Assembly (NCBI GenBank): GCA_019931245.1
Contig: JAINDL010000042.1
Location: 1-64,000 of the forward strand
Source of the DNA: Bryobacteraceae bacterium CoA2 C42
GTDB lineage: Bacteria > Acidobacteriota > Terriglobia > Bryobacterales > Bryobacteraceae
DNA length: 64,000 nt
Direction of reading: 5' to 3'
Shown in pieces: positions 19,356-29,069 of this stretch. Every line of letters begins with the position of its first letter. Positions within the stretch are counted from its first letter, which is position 1. The translations under genes and the position numbers were made by a program. Under the pieces are notes generated by a model. The model made no database searches, had not been told where the DNA came from, and saw only the letters and a program-made list of their open reading frames with translations.

Positions 19356-20348
19356 ATGAAAGCACGCGTCTTCTCCGGGATGCAGCCCACCGGAAACCTT
19401 CACATAGGCAACTACCTCGGCGCCCTCCGCAACTGGGTCAAGCTGCAGCACGACTACGAATGCATCTTCTGCATCGTCGATCTCCACGCCATCACCGTCT
19501 ATCAGCCTCCGGCCGAACTCCGCGAAAAGATCCGCCAGGTCGCCGGCCTCTATCTCGCCGCCGGCATCGACCCGAAGATCACCTCGCTCACCGTCCAGTC
19601 GAGCGTCCCCCAGCACGCCGAACTCGGCTGGCTCCTCACCTGCGTCACCCCCCTCGGCTGGCTTGAACGCATGACTCAGTTCAAAGCCAAAGCCGAAGCG
19701 GCCGAAACCATCGGCGATGGCCTGCTCCAGTACCCCGTCCTCATGGCCGCCGACGTCCTGCTCTATAACGCCGCCGTCGTCCCCGTCGGCGACGATCAGC
19801 GCCAGCACATGGAACTCACCCGCGACATCGCCGAACGCTTCAACAGCCTCTACGGGGAAACCTTCGTCGTCCCCCAAACCAGCCTCCCCATGGTCGGCGC
19901 CCGCGTCATGGGCCTCGACGACCCCACGAAAAAAATGAGCAAGTCCACCGCCGGCTCCGGCCACGCCATCGGCCTGCTCGACAAACCCGAAGAGGCCCGC
20001 AAAAAAATCATGCGCGCCACCACCGACTCCAACCCCGCCGTCGACTTCGAAACCATGGGCCCGGGCGTGCAAAACCTCCTCGGCATCTTCCAGGCCTTCA
20101 CCGACTGGTCCCAGCCCGAAATGCAACGCCACTTCACCGGCATGCGCTACGGCGACCTGAAGAAGCAGGTGGCCGAAGCCGTTCTCGCCGGCCTCGCGCC
20201 GATTCAACAGCGCTACGCCGAACTCATGCAGGACCCGGGGTACCTTGAAAGCATCCTGCAGGAAGGCCGCGACCGCGTCACCCCCACCGCCGCCGGCATC
20301 GTCCGGACCGTGAAAGAACGCATGGGGCTCTACACCATCGACCAATGA
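19356..20348 (+). CDS. trpS: Tryptophanyl-tRNA synthetase
   Basis: This class I synthetase charges tRNA-Trp. ATG 19356 is chosen over the in-frame TTG 19347, giving 330 residues that start MKARVFSGMQPTGNLHIGNY. HIGN (16-19) is the HIGH motif and KMSKS lies at 193-197 (DPTKKMSKSTAG). The ATP/Trp pocket segments GDDQRQHMELTRDIAERFN and LMAADVLLY are present. The length fits the compact bacterial form. The stop overlaps the next gene (ATGA at 20345-20348), so the MFS gene is translationally coupled. Confidence 0.97.
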   Translation: MKARVFSGMQPTGNLHIGNYLGALRNWVKLQHDYECIFCIVDLHAITVYQPPAELREKIRQVAGLYLAAGIDPKITSLTVQSSVPQHAELGWLLTCVTPLGWLERMTQFKAKAEAAETIGDGLLQYPVLMAADVLLYNAAVVPVGDDQRQHMELTRDIAERFNSLYGETFVVPQTSLPMVGARVMGLDDPTKKMSKSTAGSGHAIGLLDKPEEARKKIMRATTDSNPAVDFETMGPGVQNLLGIFQAFTDWSQPEMQRHFTGMRYGDLKKQVAEAVLAGLAPIQQRYAELMQDPGYLESILQEGRDRVTPTAAGIVRTVKERMGLYTIDQ

Positions 20349-21685
20349 GCGAACGCCGCCGCGTCACCATCCCCGACTACTGGAACCTGCTCCGCACCAA
20401 CCGCAACTACCGATTGCTGTGGACCTCGCAGATTATCAGCGAAATCGGGGATTGGTTCTTCACGCTGGCGCTCTACGATCTCCTGCTTGAATTCACCGGC
20501 CGGGCCGAATCCATCGGCTTCGCCTTCGTTCTTCAGGTGCTCCCCCAATGCCTCACCGCCCCCGCCGCCGGCGTGCTCAACGACCGCATCAGCCGCCGCC
20601 AGGTGATGATCCTCGCCGATCTCTGCCGCGCCGCCATCATCGGCTGCATGCTCTTTGTCCGTTCGCCGGACATGCTCCCGCTGCTCTACGTTTTGCTGTT
20701 TCTCGAAACCGTCATGTGGGGCCTGTTTGAACCGGCCCGCGCCGCCGTCGTGCCCAACATCACCACCGGCGACGAGATCTTCGTCGGCAACGCCCTCAGC
20801 TCCACCACCTGGAGCTTCAACTTCGCCATGGGCTTCACCGTCGGCGGCGTCGCCCTGGCTCTCCTCGGCCGGGAAGCCGTCTTTGCCATCGACGCCGTCT
20901 CGTTCCTCCTCTCGGCCCTGCTCGTCCGCCGCATGGCCTTCCCCGAACCCCACGCCGAAGGCCACGCCCCCCTCCACTGGCGCGACCTGTTCGACTTCAA
21001 GCCCATCGCCGACGGCATCCGCTACGTCCGGCAGGACGGCCGCATGTTCGCCACCCTCTTCGTCAAGTCCGGCAACTCCCTCATCGCCTCCAACTGGGTG
21101 CTGCTCACCATGCTCGGCCGCGACCGCTTCGCCGTCAACTGGCTCCATGTCGAACCGGAACGCGCCGCCGCCCTCGGCGTCAGTCTGCTGATGGGCTGCC
21201 GCGGCATCGGCGCCCTCACCGGCCCCATCCTCCAAGGCTACGTCGCCGGCCGCAACCAGACCCGCCAGCGCTACGCCATTCTCATTGGGTTCGTTTTGGC
21301 TTCGTTTGGTTATCTCCTCCTTAGCCAGGCGCCCAACCTGCCCACCGCCTGCCTCGCCGTCATCATCGCCCACCTCGGCAGCACCATCACCTGGGTCGGC
21401 TCCACCATCCTCCTCCAGCTCAACACGGAAGATAAATTCCGCGGCCGCGTCTTCTCGGCCGAGTTCGGCTGCGCCGTCATCATCATGTCGCTCGCCAGCT
21501 CCTCGGCCGGCCTTCTCATCGATCGCGGCTGGACGCCGCAGCAGGTCGCCGGCCTCACCGCCGCCCTCCTCCTGCTCCCCGTCCTGCTCTGGGCCTTCGT
21601 GCTTCTCAAATGGGAACAACTTCGATCGACGCGAACCCTTCCGCCATCTCCGGCGGACTCAGCCGCTTCGCCAGACGCTCCATAG
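20345..21685 (+). CDS. MFS permease, enterobactin-exporter-like
   Basis: This 446-residue protein has about 12 membrane segments. The N-terminus (YRLLWTSQIISEIGDWFFTL) and TM2-3 loop (GVLNDRISRRQVMILADLCR) match the DHA3/EntS-like group of MFS permeases, many of which export siderophores or macrolides. LFEPARAAVVPNITTGDEIF and FGVSL-type repeats support this. The coupled position behind trpS gives no clue to substrate. The last 27 residues are Pro/Ser-rich, and their codons lie antisense to the 3' end of the kinase gene (80-bp overlap). Confidence 0.85.
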   Translation: MSERRRVTIPDYWNLLRTNRNYRLLWTSQIISEIGDWFFTLALYDLLLEFTGRAESIGFAFVLQVLPQCLTAPAAGVLNDRISRRQVMILADLCRAAIIGCMLFVRSPDMLPLLYVLLFLETVMWGLFEPARAAVVPNITTGDEIFVGNALSSTTWSFNFAMGFTVGGVALALLGREAVFAIDAVSFLLSALLVRRMAFPEPHAEGHAPLHWRDLFDFKPIADGIRYVRQDGRMFATLFVKSGNSLIASNWVLLTMLGRDRFAVNWLHVEPERAAALGVSLLMGCRGIGALTGPILQGYVAGRNQTRQRYAILIGFVLASFGYLLLSQAPNLPTACLAVIIAHLGSTITWVGSTILLQLNTEDKFRGRVFSAEFGCAVIIMSLASSSAGLLIDRGWTPQQVAGLTAALLLLPVLLWAFVLLKWEQLRSTRTLPPSPADSAASPDAP

Positions 21686-22058
21686 CCTCGGGCGGCACCA
21701 CCCGCTGCCGCCCCGCGTTCCGCTCCAAACACACCGCCAGCGGCACATCGAAATACACCGCCACGCACTCCGCCCCGTACCAGTCGGCCAGCTTGATCCA
21801 CTGCCGCCGCTCCCGCCGCGTCAGGTTCGTCGCGTCGATGTAGCTCGCCGCGGCCCCCAGCTCAAGCCGCATCCGCAGCAGTCTCCGCAGCAAGGCAAAC
21901 ACCTGCGCGTGAATCGTCTGGTCCGCTTCGTCGTCCCGCAGCAGCAGCCGCATGGCGTCCGAAGACAGCGCCGTCACCCCGCGCCGCGCGAGCCACGTGG
22001 ACTTGCCCGCCGCCGGCAAGCCCACCAGCACATACACCCGCTGCTTAGGCGAGCACAT
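21606..22058 (-). CDS. Small P-loop kinase (zeta-toxin/polynucleotide-kinase-like)
   Basis: ATG 22058 gives 150 residues starting MCSPKQRVYVLVGLPAAGKS. Walker A is GLPAAGKST (13-21). The ALSSDAMRLLL segment with a conserved Asp and the IDATNLTRRERRQWI and VYFDVPLAVCLERN segments match the AAA_33 group, which includes polynucleotide kinases, zeta toxins and small sugar kinases. The substrate is unknown. The start lies inside the end of fadE (14-bp overlap), so it belongs to the fad transcript. Its 3' end overlaps the convergent MFS gene by 80 bp. No antitoxin-like partner is seen. Confidence 0.8.
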   Translation of the reverse strand: MCSPKQRVYVLVGLPAAGKSTWLARRGVTALSSDAMRLLLRDDEADQTIHAQVFALLRRLLRMRLELGAAASYIDATNLTRRERRQWIKLADWYGAECVAVYFDVPLAVCLERNAGRQRVVPPEAMERLAKRLSPPEMAEGFASIEVVPI

Positions 22059-23763
22059 ACCGCTGCGCGGCCAGCAGCCGCTGCGCAATCTCCTGCCGCA
22101 GCGCAATCGTGTTCACCGGCTCAAACTTGGTCAAACGCTTGAGCGCCGCCAGCTGCACCCGCAGGTCGTCGCCCTCGGCGCAAGCCGCCAGCACGGTCCG
22201 CGCCTGCCGCTCCACCTCCTCCATCGCCTCCTGCAGAAACACCGCCGTCATCTTCGGCGCCACGTTGTGCTTCCGGCTCCGCAACTGCACGGACTCCATC
22301 GCAAACGCCTGCATCGTGATATCGCACAGCCCGGCCAGAATCTCCTGCTGGCTTTCGAGCTCGGTCAGATATCGCTGATAGGCCACGCCCAGACACAGCA
22401 GCGCCACCTTCTTCGCGTTTTTGACGAGGTCCGGCGGCCCCCCGGCCAGGCTCGGCCCGGCCAGCAACTCGCCCTGCAGCTTCTTCACCGCCGCCACCAG
22501 CGGCAGTTGCCCGCGCTGCGCCCGCTTGAGAATCATGCCGGTGGCCAGCATCCGGTTGATCTCGTTGGTCCCTTCAAAAATCCGGTTGATCCGCGAATCG
22601 CGATACGCCCGCTCGACGAGGTAATCCTGGTGGTAGCCATAGCCGCCGTGGATCTGCACCCCTTCGTCCACCACGTAGTCGAGCGCTTCGCTCGCAAACA
22701 CTTTGATGTAGGAGCACTCGGCGGCAAACTCTTCAACCGCCTTCAGCTTCACCGCCGCCGCGTCCGCCTGCGCCCAACTCCATCCGGTGAGCTTTTCTTC
22801 AATCATCCCGGTCACCCGGTAGCTCATCGTCTCGGCCGCGAAGGTTTTGATGGCCATCTCGGCCAGCTTGGCCTGCATCATGCCGAACTGCGCAATCGGT
22901 TTGCCGAACGCCACCCGCTGCTTCGAGTAACTCAGCGAAAGCTGCAGCACGTTCTTCATGCCGCCCACGGCAAACGGCCCCAGCTTCAGCCGCCCCAGGT
23001 TCAGAATGTTGAAGGCGATGATATGCCCGCGGCCAATCTCGCCCAGCACGTTCCCGGCCGGCACCTTCACGTTGTCGAAGAAGACCGGCGTCGTCGAACT
23101 GCCCTTGATGCCCATCTTTTTTTCTTCGGCCCCGGCTGAGACGCCCGGCGTCGACCGCTCGACGAGAAACGCCGTGAACTTCTCGCCGCCCACCTTGGCA
23201 AACACGGTGTACAGGTCCGCCGCCCCGCCGTTGGTGATCCACATCTTCTGGCCGTTCAGCGTGTAGTAGGTCCCATCGGCCGAAAGATCAGCCCGCGTCT
23301 TGGCCGCCAGTGCATCCGAGCCCGCCTCGGGCTCGCTCAGGCAGTAGGCGCCAATCAGTTCGGCCGAAGCCAGCCGCGTCAGGTACTTCTCTTTCTGCTC
23401 CGGTGTGCCGTACAGCAGCACCGGCAGCGTGCCAATGCCGCTGTGCGCCCCGTGCCAGCCGGCGTAGGAGCCGTCTTTGGCGATCCCCTCGGCGACAATC
23501 ATCGCCGAGGTCAGATCCATCTCCATGCCGCCGTAGGCTTCCGGCACCAGCACCGCCGTCAGCCCGATCTCGGCCGACTTCTTCAGCACCCGCACGGCCA
23601 CGCCCGGCTGCTGATGCTGAATCGCCTCGAGGTTGGGCTCAATCTCTTTGGCCGAAAACTCCTCGGTTGCGCGCGCAATCGCCCGGTGCTCCGCGGTGAA
23701 GTCCTCCGGGGTAAAAACCTGTTCCGCTGTCTGGTCTTCTACTAAAAATCCGCCGCCTTGCAT
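22045..23763 (-). CDS. fadE: Acyl-CoA dehydrogenase (FadE of a fadNAE operon)
   Basis: The first step of beta-oxidation: FAD-dependent oxidation of acyl-CoA to enoyl-CoA. ATG 23763 gives 572 residues, like the about 590-residue Bacillus FadE and longer than the usual 380. Signatures are AYCLSEPEAGSDALAAKTRA, KMWITNGGAADLYTVF, GIKGSSTTPVFFDNV, QRVAFGKPIAQF and QIHGGYGYHQDYLVERAYRD followed by RINRIFEGTNEINR. A helical extension of about 170 residues follows the catalytic part, as in VLCAD-type enzymes for long chains. It starts 4 bp after the fadA stop. Confidence 0.93.
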   Translation of the reverse strand: MQGGGFLVEDQTAEQVFTPEDFTAEHRAIARATEEFSAKEIEPNLEAIQHQQPGVAVRVLKKSAEIGLTAVLVPEAYGGMEMDLTSAMIVAEGIAKDGSYAGWHGAHSGIGTLPVLLYGTPEQKEKYLTRLASAELIGAYCLSEPEAGSDALAAKTRADLSADGTYYTLNGQKMWITNGGAADLYTVFAKVGGEKFTAFLVERSTPGVSAGAEEKKMGIKGSSTTPVFFDNVKVPAGNVLGEIGRGHIIAFNILNLGRLKLGPFAVGGMKNVLQLSLSYSKQRVAFGKPIAQFGMMQAKLAEMAIKTFAAETMSYRVTGMIEEKLTGWSWAQADAAAVKLKAVEEFAAECSYIKVFASEALDYVVDEGVQIHGGYGYHQDYLVERAYRDSRINRIFEGTNEINRMLATGMILKRAQRGQLPLVAAVKKLQGELLAGPSLAGGPPDLVKNAKKVALLCLGVAYQRYLTELESQQEILAGLCDITMQAFAMESVQLRSRKHNVAPKMTAVFLQEAMEEVERQARTVLAACAEGDDLRVQLAALKRLTKFEPVNTIALRQEIAQRLLAAQRYVLA

Positions 23764-23767
23764 CGTT

Positions 23768-24895
23768 CTAGATCCTCTCAAAAATTCCGGCCGCGCCCTG
23801 TCCGCCGCCAATGCACATCGTCACCATGCCGTACCGGTGCCCGCCCCGCTCCATCTCGCGCAGAATGGTCGCCGTCAGCTTCGCCCCCGTGCAACCCAGC
23901 GGATGGCCCAGCGCCAGCGCCCCGCCGTTTACATTCACCCGCTCCGGCGTCAAGCCCGCCTCGCGGATCACCGCCAGCGCCTGCACGGCAAACGCCTCGT
24001 TCAACTCAATCACCCCGATGTCGTCGAGCGTCAACCCGGCCAGCCGCAGCGCCTTCGGAATCGCCGCCACCGGGCCGATGCCCATCACCTCCGGCGCCAC
24101 GCCCCCCACCGCGAAACTCACAAATCGCGCCCGCGGCTTCAGCCCCAACGCCGCCGCCCGCCCGGCCGACATCACCAGCGCCGCCGCCGCTCCGTCCGAG
24201 GTTTGCGACGAGTTGCCCGCCGTCACCGTCCCCTGCGCGTGAAACGCCGGCTTCAGTTTGGCGAGCGCCTCAAGCGAGGTATCCGCCCGCGGACCCTCGT
24301 CTTTGCGAAACGAACCCACCGGAATCAACTCATCGTCGAACCTCCCGCTCTCCTGCGCCGCTATGGCTTTCTGATGGCTCGCCAGGGCAAAGGCGTCCTG
24401 CTCCTCGCGGCTGATCCCGTAGCGCCGCTGCAGATTCTCCGCCGTGAGACCCATGTTGATGTAGATCTCCGGCCGATGCTCCACCAGCCAGGGGTTCGGC
24501 GCAATGCGCATCATCGCCATCGGCAGCAGGCTCATGCTCTCGGTCCCGCCGGCCACCAGCACTTCGGCCATGCCCGCGCGGATCCGCTCGGCCGCCATCG
24601 CAATCGCCTGCAAGCCGGACGAGCAGAAGCGGTTGATCGTCACCCCGCACACCGTCTCGGGCAGCCCGGCGCGCAGCGCGGCAATCCGCGCCACGTTCAT
24701 GCCGCTCTCGCCTTCGGGCGTGGCGCAGCCCAGAATGACGTCTTCAATCTCGGCCGCGGCCACCGCCGGATACCGGTCGAGCAGCCCCCTCATCGCAATC
24801 GCCGCCAGGTCGTCCGGCCGCGTGTGCCGCAGCGCGCCCCGCGGCGCTTTGCCGACGGGCGTCCGTACGCAATCTACAATCACCGCATCATTCAT
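23768..24895 (-). CDS. fadA: Acetyl-CoA acyltransferase (3-ketoacyl-CoA thiolase)
   Basis: This thiolase cleaves 3-ketoacyl-CoA to acetyl-CoA. ATG 24895 starts [20 protein letters not shown]. The frame continues upstream only as a shadow of fadN. The 375 residues hold the acylated Cys91 ([12 protein letters not shown]), the active-site His in [18 protein letters not shown] and the base Cys in [16 protein letters not shown]. It lies between fadN (5-bp gap) and fadE (4-bp gap), the Bacillus subtilis fadNAE order, so the three enzymes together cover the whole beta-oxidation cycle. Confidence 0.95.
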   Translation of the reverse strand: MNDAVIVDCVRTPVGKAPRGALRHTRPDDLAAIAMRGLLDRYPAVAAAEIEDVILGCATPEGESGMNVARIAALRAGLPETVCGVTINRFCSSGLQAIAMAAERIRAGMAEVLVAGGTESMSLLPMAMMRIAPNPWLVEHRPEIYINMGLTAENLQRRYGISREEQDAFALASHQKAIAAQESGRFDDELIPVGSFRKDEGPRADTSLEALAKLKPAFHAQGTVTAGNSSQTSDGAAAALVMSAGRAAALGLKPRARFVSFAVGGVAPEVMGIGPVAAIPKALRLAGLTLDDIGVIELNEAFAVQALAVIREAGLTPERVNVNGGALALGHPLGCTGAKLTATILREMERGGHRYGMVTMCIGGGQGAAGIFERI

Positions 24896-24900
24896 CGCTT

Positions 24901-27192
24901 TTAGTTCCGCAGGGGCTTCCCGGTTTTCAACATGTGCGCCATCCGCGCCTGCGTCGGCGCGTTCCCGCACAGACTCAAAAACGCTTCCCGTTCGAGATCG
25001 AGCAGCTGCTGTTCGCTCACCAGCGTATCCGCCGCCACGGCGCCGCCGCACAGCACATGCGCCAGTTTGCCGGCGATCACCACGTCGTAGTCGGAGATGT
25101 AGCCGCCCTGCCGCGCCATCCATGCTCCGGTCTTGAGCAGGGCGATACCCGGCTCGCCGGCCACCTTCACGTCCGTGCGCGGCACCCCGGGCCGGTAGCT
25201 GTCCACCATGGCCAGCGCCTCGGCCTTGGCCACGCCCAGCAGCCGCTCCGGGTTCAACACCACGGTCGCGCCTTTATCGAGCAAACCCAGCTGCTTGGCT
25301 TCGTCCGCGCTGCCCGAGACCTTGGCGTAGCCGATGGTCTCAAACACCTTCCGCGGATCCTTGAGCCGCACAATCATCTCCTTGCAGCCGCCCGCGCCGG
25401 GAATCACCCCGACGCCGACTTCGACCAAACCCATGTACAACTCGGCCGAAGCCACCGCTCGCGGTGCGTGCAGCAGAATCTCGGCCCCGCCGCCCAGCGC
25501 CCGGCCGTGCCCGGCCACCACCACCGGCACCGGCGCGTACTTGATGGCCATGTTGGCCTGCTGAAACTGGTGGGCCGCCAGGTTCAGGTCGTCCCACTCG
25601 CCCTCCTGCGCCAGCATCAGCACGAGCACCAGATTCGCCCCGGCGCTGAACAGATCGCCCTGGTTGCCAATCACGAGCGCCTGATGGTTCCGCCGCGTCT
25701 CCTCGATCGCCTGCGTGATCTCGCCCACCTGGTCGGCGCCCAGCACGTTCATCTTTGAGTGGAACTCCAGGCACAAGCAGCCATCGCCGAGGTCGACGAG
25801 CGAGCAGCCCGCGTTCTTCCGCACCACGCCCCCGGCCCGCTTCCGGTCCGCGAGCGAGATCACCCCCGGCCGGTCCGCGATCCGCCGGTAGTGCCCGGCG
25901 CCGAGGTCGAAGAACTCCGTCCGCGGCTCGCCCCTCTCGTCGGCCGAACGGTAGAAGCTCTTGGCCCCGCGCTCTAGCATCGTCTCGATGCCGGCCGGCA
26001 GCGCGAGACCCTCCTGCTGCATCCGCTTCGCGGTTGCTTCAAAACCCAGCACGTCCCACAGCTCAAACGGCCCGTAGGTATGCGCGTAGCCCCAGCGCAT
26101 GGCCCGGTCGATCTCCACGGTCCGGTCGGCAATCTCCGGCACGCACCACGCCGAGTACCACAGCGCATCGCGCAGCACCTTCCAGACAAACCGGCCGTAC
26201 TTGTCCTGGCCCTGCGTGAGCGCCCGCAGCCGGGCCGGCAGTTCGTCGGGCAGCGGCGCCAGGCGGGGCTTGTTCGCCTTGCGGTATTCGAGCGTCTTCC
26301 AGTCGAGGGCGTGGATCTCTTTATCCGGCCCCACTCGCTTATAAAAACCCTGCCCGGTCTTTTCGCCCAGCCAGCGGTTGGCCATCATCTGGTCGACAAA
26401 CGGCGGCGGCTTCAGCCGCTCCCGCCACGGGTCGTGGGGCACCATGCCGTAGAGGTTTTCGGCCACGTGCACCCAGATGTCAAGGCCCACGATATCGAGC
26501 AGCCGGTAGCTGGCCGAGTTCGGCAGCCCGATCAGCGACCCGGTCAGCGCGTCGACCTCTTCAATGGTCAGGTCGTCTTCGATCGTGTACTGATAGGCGC
26601 TGGCGCCCCACATGCTGCCGATGCGGTTGGCGATGAAGTTCGGCGTGTCCTTGCAGACCACCACGCCCTTGCCGAGCCGGCGGTCGAGGAACCGTTCGAC
26701 GTCTTCAAGCAGCGTTGGGTTCGTTTCGTCACCGGGGATTACCTCGCATAAGTGCAGGTAACGAGGCGGGTTAAAAAAGTGCGTCCCCAGAAAATGCTGC
26801 CGGAAGCTATGATCGAACCCCTCGCTGATCCGCGCCAGCGGAATGCCGGAGGTGTTGGTGGAGACAATGGCGTCCGGCGCCCGCAGCGCGGCCACCCGGC
26901 CCCACAGCTCCCGCTTGACGTCCAGTTTCTCGGTCACCGCTTCGAGGATCCAGTCGCAGCCGGCCACCTTCGCGAGGTCGTCGGCAAAGCTTCCCGGCGT
27001 TACGCGCGCGGCGTAATCGGGCAGAAAGAAGCCTCCGGGCTTGGCCCGGAGCGCGGTGTCGAGGCCTTTGCGCGCGGCGTCCAGGGTCAGATCGAGCAGG
27101 AGAACGGAAACCCCGGCGTTGGCAAAATGCGCCGCGATTCTTGCCCCCATGGTTCCGGCACCCAACACCGCCACTTGGCGGATATTTCGCAT
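24901..27192 (-). CDS. fadN: 3-hydroxyacyl-CoA dehydrogenase/enoyl-CoA hydratase fusion (FadN type)
   Basis: This 763-residue protein carries the second and third beta-oxidation steps. The dehydrogenase comes first ([23 protein letters not shown]-binding; then [20 protein letters not shown] and [12 protein letters not shown]). A hydratase/crotonase-like part follows at about 455-650 ([55 protein letters not shown]). This order is opposite to E. coli FadB and matches Bacillus FadN. ATG 27192 is the first gene of the operon, and only 28 bp separate it from a divergent plus-strand gene, so both promoters must lie within or overlap the coding starts. No FadR-like operator was recognised. Confidence 0.94.
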   Translation of the reverse strand: MRNIRQVAVLGAGTMGARIAAHFANAGVSVLLLDLTLDAARKGLDTALRAKPGGFFLPDYAARVTPGSFADDLAKVAGCDWILEAVTEKLDVKRELWGRVAALRAPDAIVSTNTSGIPLARISEGFDHSFRQHFLGTHFFNPPRYLHLCEVIPGDETNPTLLEDVERFLDRRLGKGVVVCKDTPNFIANRIGSMWGASAYQYTIEDDLTIEEVDALTGSLIGLPNSASYRLLDIVGLDIWVHVAENLYGMVPHDPWRERLKPPPFVDQMMANRWLGEKTGQGFYKRVGPDKEIHALDWKTLEYRKANKPRLAPLPDELPARLRALTQGQDKYGRFVWKVLRDALWYSAWCVPEIADRTVEIDRAMRWGYAHTYGPFELWDVLGFEATAKRMQQEGLALPAGIETMLERGAKSFYRSADERGEPRTEFFDLGAGHYRRIADRPGVISLADRKRAGGVVRKNAGCSLVDLGDGCLCLEFHSKMNVLGADQVGEITQAIEETRRNHQALVIGNQGDLFSAGANLVLVLMLAQEGEWDDLNLAAHQFQQANMAIKYAPVPVVVAGHGRALGGGAEILLHAPRAVASAELYMGLVEVGVGVIPGAGGCKEMIVRLKDPRKVFETIGYAKVSGSADEAKQLGLLDKGATVVLNPERLLGVAKAEALAMVDSYRPGVPRTDVKVAGEPGIALLKTGAWMARQGGYISDYDVVIAGKLAHVLCGGAVAADTLVSEQQLLDLEREAFLSLCGNAPTQARMAHMLKTGKPLRN

Positions 27193-27220
27193 GAGAGTCA
27201 GCCTATCATGGAACTAACGG

Positions 27221-28246
27221 ATGTCTGCTGCAACTCGGCAACGATTCCCTGCTTGGTTGATCCCCACCGCCGGCTATGCCGTCTCCATGGCCTGTCTTGT
27301 CCACGTCTATCGCCACTTCAATTGGGCGGAGCAGTGGCCGCGCATTCAGGCCGTCCCCACCCCGGCTATCCTCGCGGCCGTGTTGACGGACATCGCCGTC
27401 TACTGCGTGCAGGGCTGGCGCTGGAATCTGCTGCTGAGTCCGCTCGGCTCCTTGCCGAAGCTGCGCACCATGCAGGCGATCTACGTCGGCCTGTTCGCCA
27501 ACGAGGTGCTGCCGCTACGCCCGGGCGAGGTGATCCGCAGCCTGCTGCAGGCCCGCTGGTCCGGGGTGCCGTTTTCGGTGGTGGTGTCGAGCGTCATCAT
27601 CGAGCGGCTGTTTGACGGCATCTGGCTGATCGCCGCTTTCTTTGCCGCGTCGTTCTTTGTGGAACTTCCCGAGTTGCTTGTCGTCGGCAGCCGCATTCTG
27701 GCCGTTCTGCTGCTGGGGATTGGCTGCCTGCTGGCCTTCGCGATTCTGGCGCAGGAGCGGGCCGAGCGGTGGCTCCAGCGGACGATCTGGGCGCAGGGCT
27801 TCCATCATCTGCTGGGCGCGGTAGGCTCGATGAGCCATAGCCCGTCCTTTTACCAGAGCTTTCTGTGGAGCGGACTCTATCTGGCCCTGCAGGCGGCGCC
27901 GATCTACTTTCTCGCGACCGGCTTTCAGCTGGGTCTCACGCTGGGCGAATGCGCCATTCTGCTCGTGATCATCCGGCTGGGCGCCGTGCCGCCGCAGGCG
28001 CCGGGCAACGTCGGCACCTTTCAGTGGCTCGTCGTCGTCGGGGTCATGCTGTTCGGCGTGGCGAGGGAAACCGCCATCGGCTTTGCGACTCTACTATTCT
28101 TGGTAATTACGGTCCCGCTCTGGACAGTCGGTTTCGTGGCCCTGCTGGCCACCGGGATGAAGCTGAGCCAACTGCGCCGGGAAGCCGTCAACGAACCGGA
28201 AACCCCTCATGCGACTAGTTCTTCTTCTCGCTCTGCTGGCCTCTAG
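27221..28246 (+). CDS. YbhN/lysylphosphatidylglycerol-synthase-like membrane protein
   Basis: This 341-residue integral membrane protein has 8-9 hydrophobic segments and the LPG_synthase_TM (UPF0104) pattern: WRWNLLLSPLGSLPKLRTMQ, YVGLFANEVLPLRPGEVIRS, VVSSVIIERLFDGIWL and IRLGAVPPQAPGNVGTFQWL. There is no MprF synthetase domain, so it is probably a lipid flippase-like or glycolipid-associated protein, not a lysyl transferase. The PIG-L gene overlaps its 3' end by 38 bp, and selA follows in the same unit. It diverges from fadN. Confidence 0.85.
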   Translation: MSAATRQRFPAWLIPTAGYAVSMACLVHVYRHFNWAEQWPRIQAVPTPAILAAVLTDIAVYCVQGWRWNLLLSPLGSLPKLRTMQAIYVGLFANEVLPLRPGEVIRSLLQARWSGVPFSVVVSSVIIERLFDGIWLIAAFFAASFFVELPELLVVGSRILAVLLLGIGCLLAFAILAQERAERWLQRTIWAQGFHHLLGAVGSMSHSPSFYQSFLWSGLYLALQAAPIYFLATGFQLGLTLGECAILLVIIRLGAVPPQAPGNVGTFQWLVVVGVMLFGVARETAIGFATLLFLVITVPLWTVGFVALLATGMKLSQLRREAVNEPETPHATSSSSRSAGL

Positions 28247-29069
28247 CATGGCCGCGCAACCCCTCCGCATCATCGCCATCGGCGCCCATCCGGACGACTG
28301 CGATATCAAGTTCGGCGGTACGGCCGTTCTGCTGGCCCGGCTTGGCCACCAGGTGAAATTTGTGAGCGTCACCAACGGCGACGCCGGCCATCACCAAATG
28401 GGCGGCCAAATGCTCGCCGCCCGGCGCCGCGCCGAGGCCGCCGAATCGGCCCGCCGGCTCGGCATCGCCGAGTACGAGGTGATGGACAATCACGACGGCG
28501 AGTTGACCCCGTCGCTCGACGTCCGCCGCCAGATCATCCGCGCCATCCGCAACTGGAAGGCCGATGTTGTCCTCACGCACCGCACCAACGACTACCACCC
28601 CGACCACCGCAACACCGGCATCCTGATTCAGGACGCGGCCTACATGGTGCAGGTGCCCAACATCGTGAGCGACGCTCCGGCGCTGCGCAAGAACCCCGTA
28701 TTCCTCTACTTCTCGGACTACTTCCAGCGGCCGAACCCCTTCCGCCCCGACATCGTCGTCGACATCGAAGCCGCCTTTGAGCAGAAGATTAACGGCCTTG
28801 ATGCCCACGTCTCGCAGTTCTACGAGTGGCTCCCTTGGGTGAGCGGTGTCTCTGAGAAGGTGCCGCGGGATCCGGCCGCCCGCAAAGCGTGGCTGCGCGC
28901 CGAACGCTCCAATCCCCGTCTCAACGACGAGGCCAAGGCCTCCTTCGCCAAATGGTACGGCGCCGCGAAGACCCCGAAGTATCTCGAAGCGTTTGAGATC
29001 TGCGAGTACGGCCGGCGGCCCACCGAAGACGAAATCCGGCAGCTGTTCCCCATGCTGCCGAAGAAATGA
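28209..29069 (+). CDS. Secreted PIG-L family deacetylase
   Basis: This 286-residue protein has a signal peptide (MRLVLLLALLASSMAAQ). It has the LmbE/PIG-L zinc motifs IGAHPDDCDIKFGG (His27, Asp29/Asp30) and NDYHPDHRNTG (His130, His133). Enzymes of this family hydrolyse N-acetyl groups from GlcNAc-type sugars or small thiols; secreted versions are numerous in Acidobacteria and Planctomycetes, where the substrate is usually unknown. The start lies inside the preceding gene (38-bp overlap) and the stop overlaps selA (ATGA at 29066-29069), indicating one translationally coupled operon. Confidence 0.9.
   Translation: MRLVLLLALLASSMAAQPLRIIAIGAHPDDCDIKFGGTAVLLARLGHQVKFVSVTNGDAGHHQMGGQMLAARRRAEAAESARRLGIAEYEVMDNHDGELTPSLDVRRQIIRAIRNWKADVVLTHRTNDYHPDHRNTGILIQDAAYMVQVPNIVSDAPALRKNPVFLYFSDYFQRPNPFRPDIVVDIEAAFEQKINGLDAHVSQFYEWLPWVSGVSEKVPRDPAARKAWLRAERSNPRLNDEAKASFAKWYGAAKTPKYLEAFEICEYGRRPTEDEIRQLFPMLPKK

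Noticed and set aside
24896-25123. N-terminal extension of FadA by 76 codons
   Set aside because: Arg/Gly-rich shadow of fadN; the thiolase family start is MNDAVIVDC at 24895.
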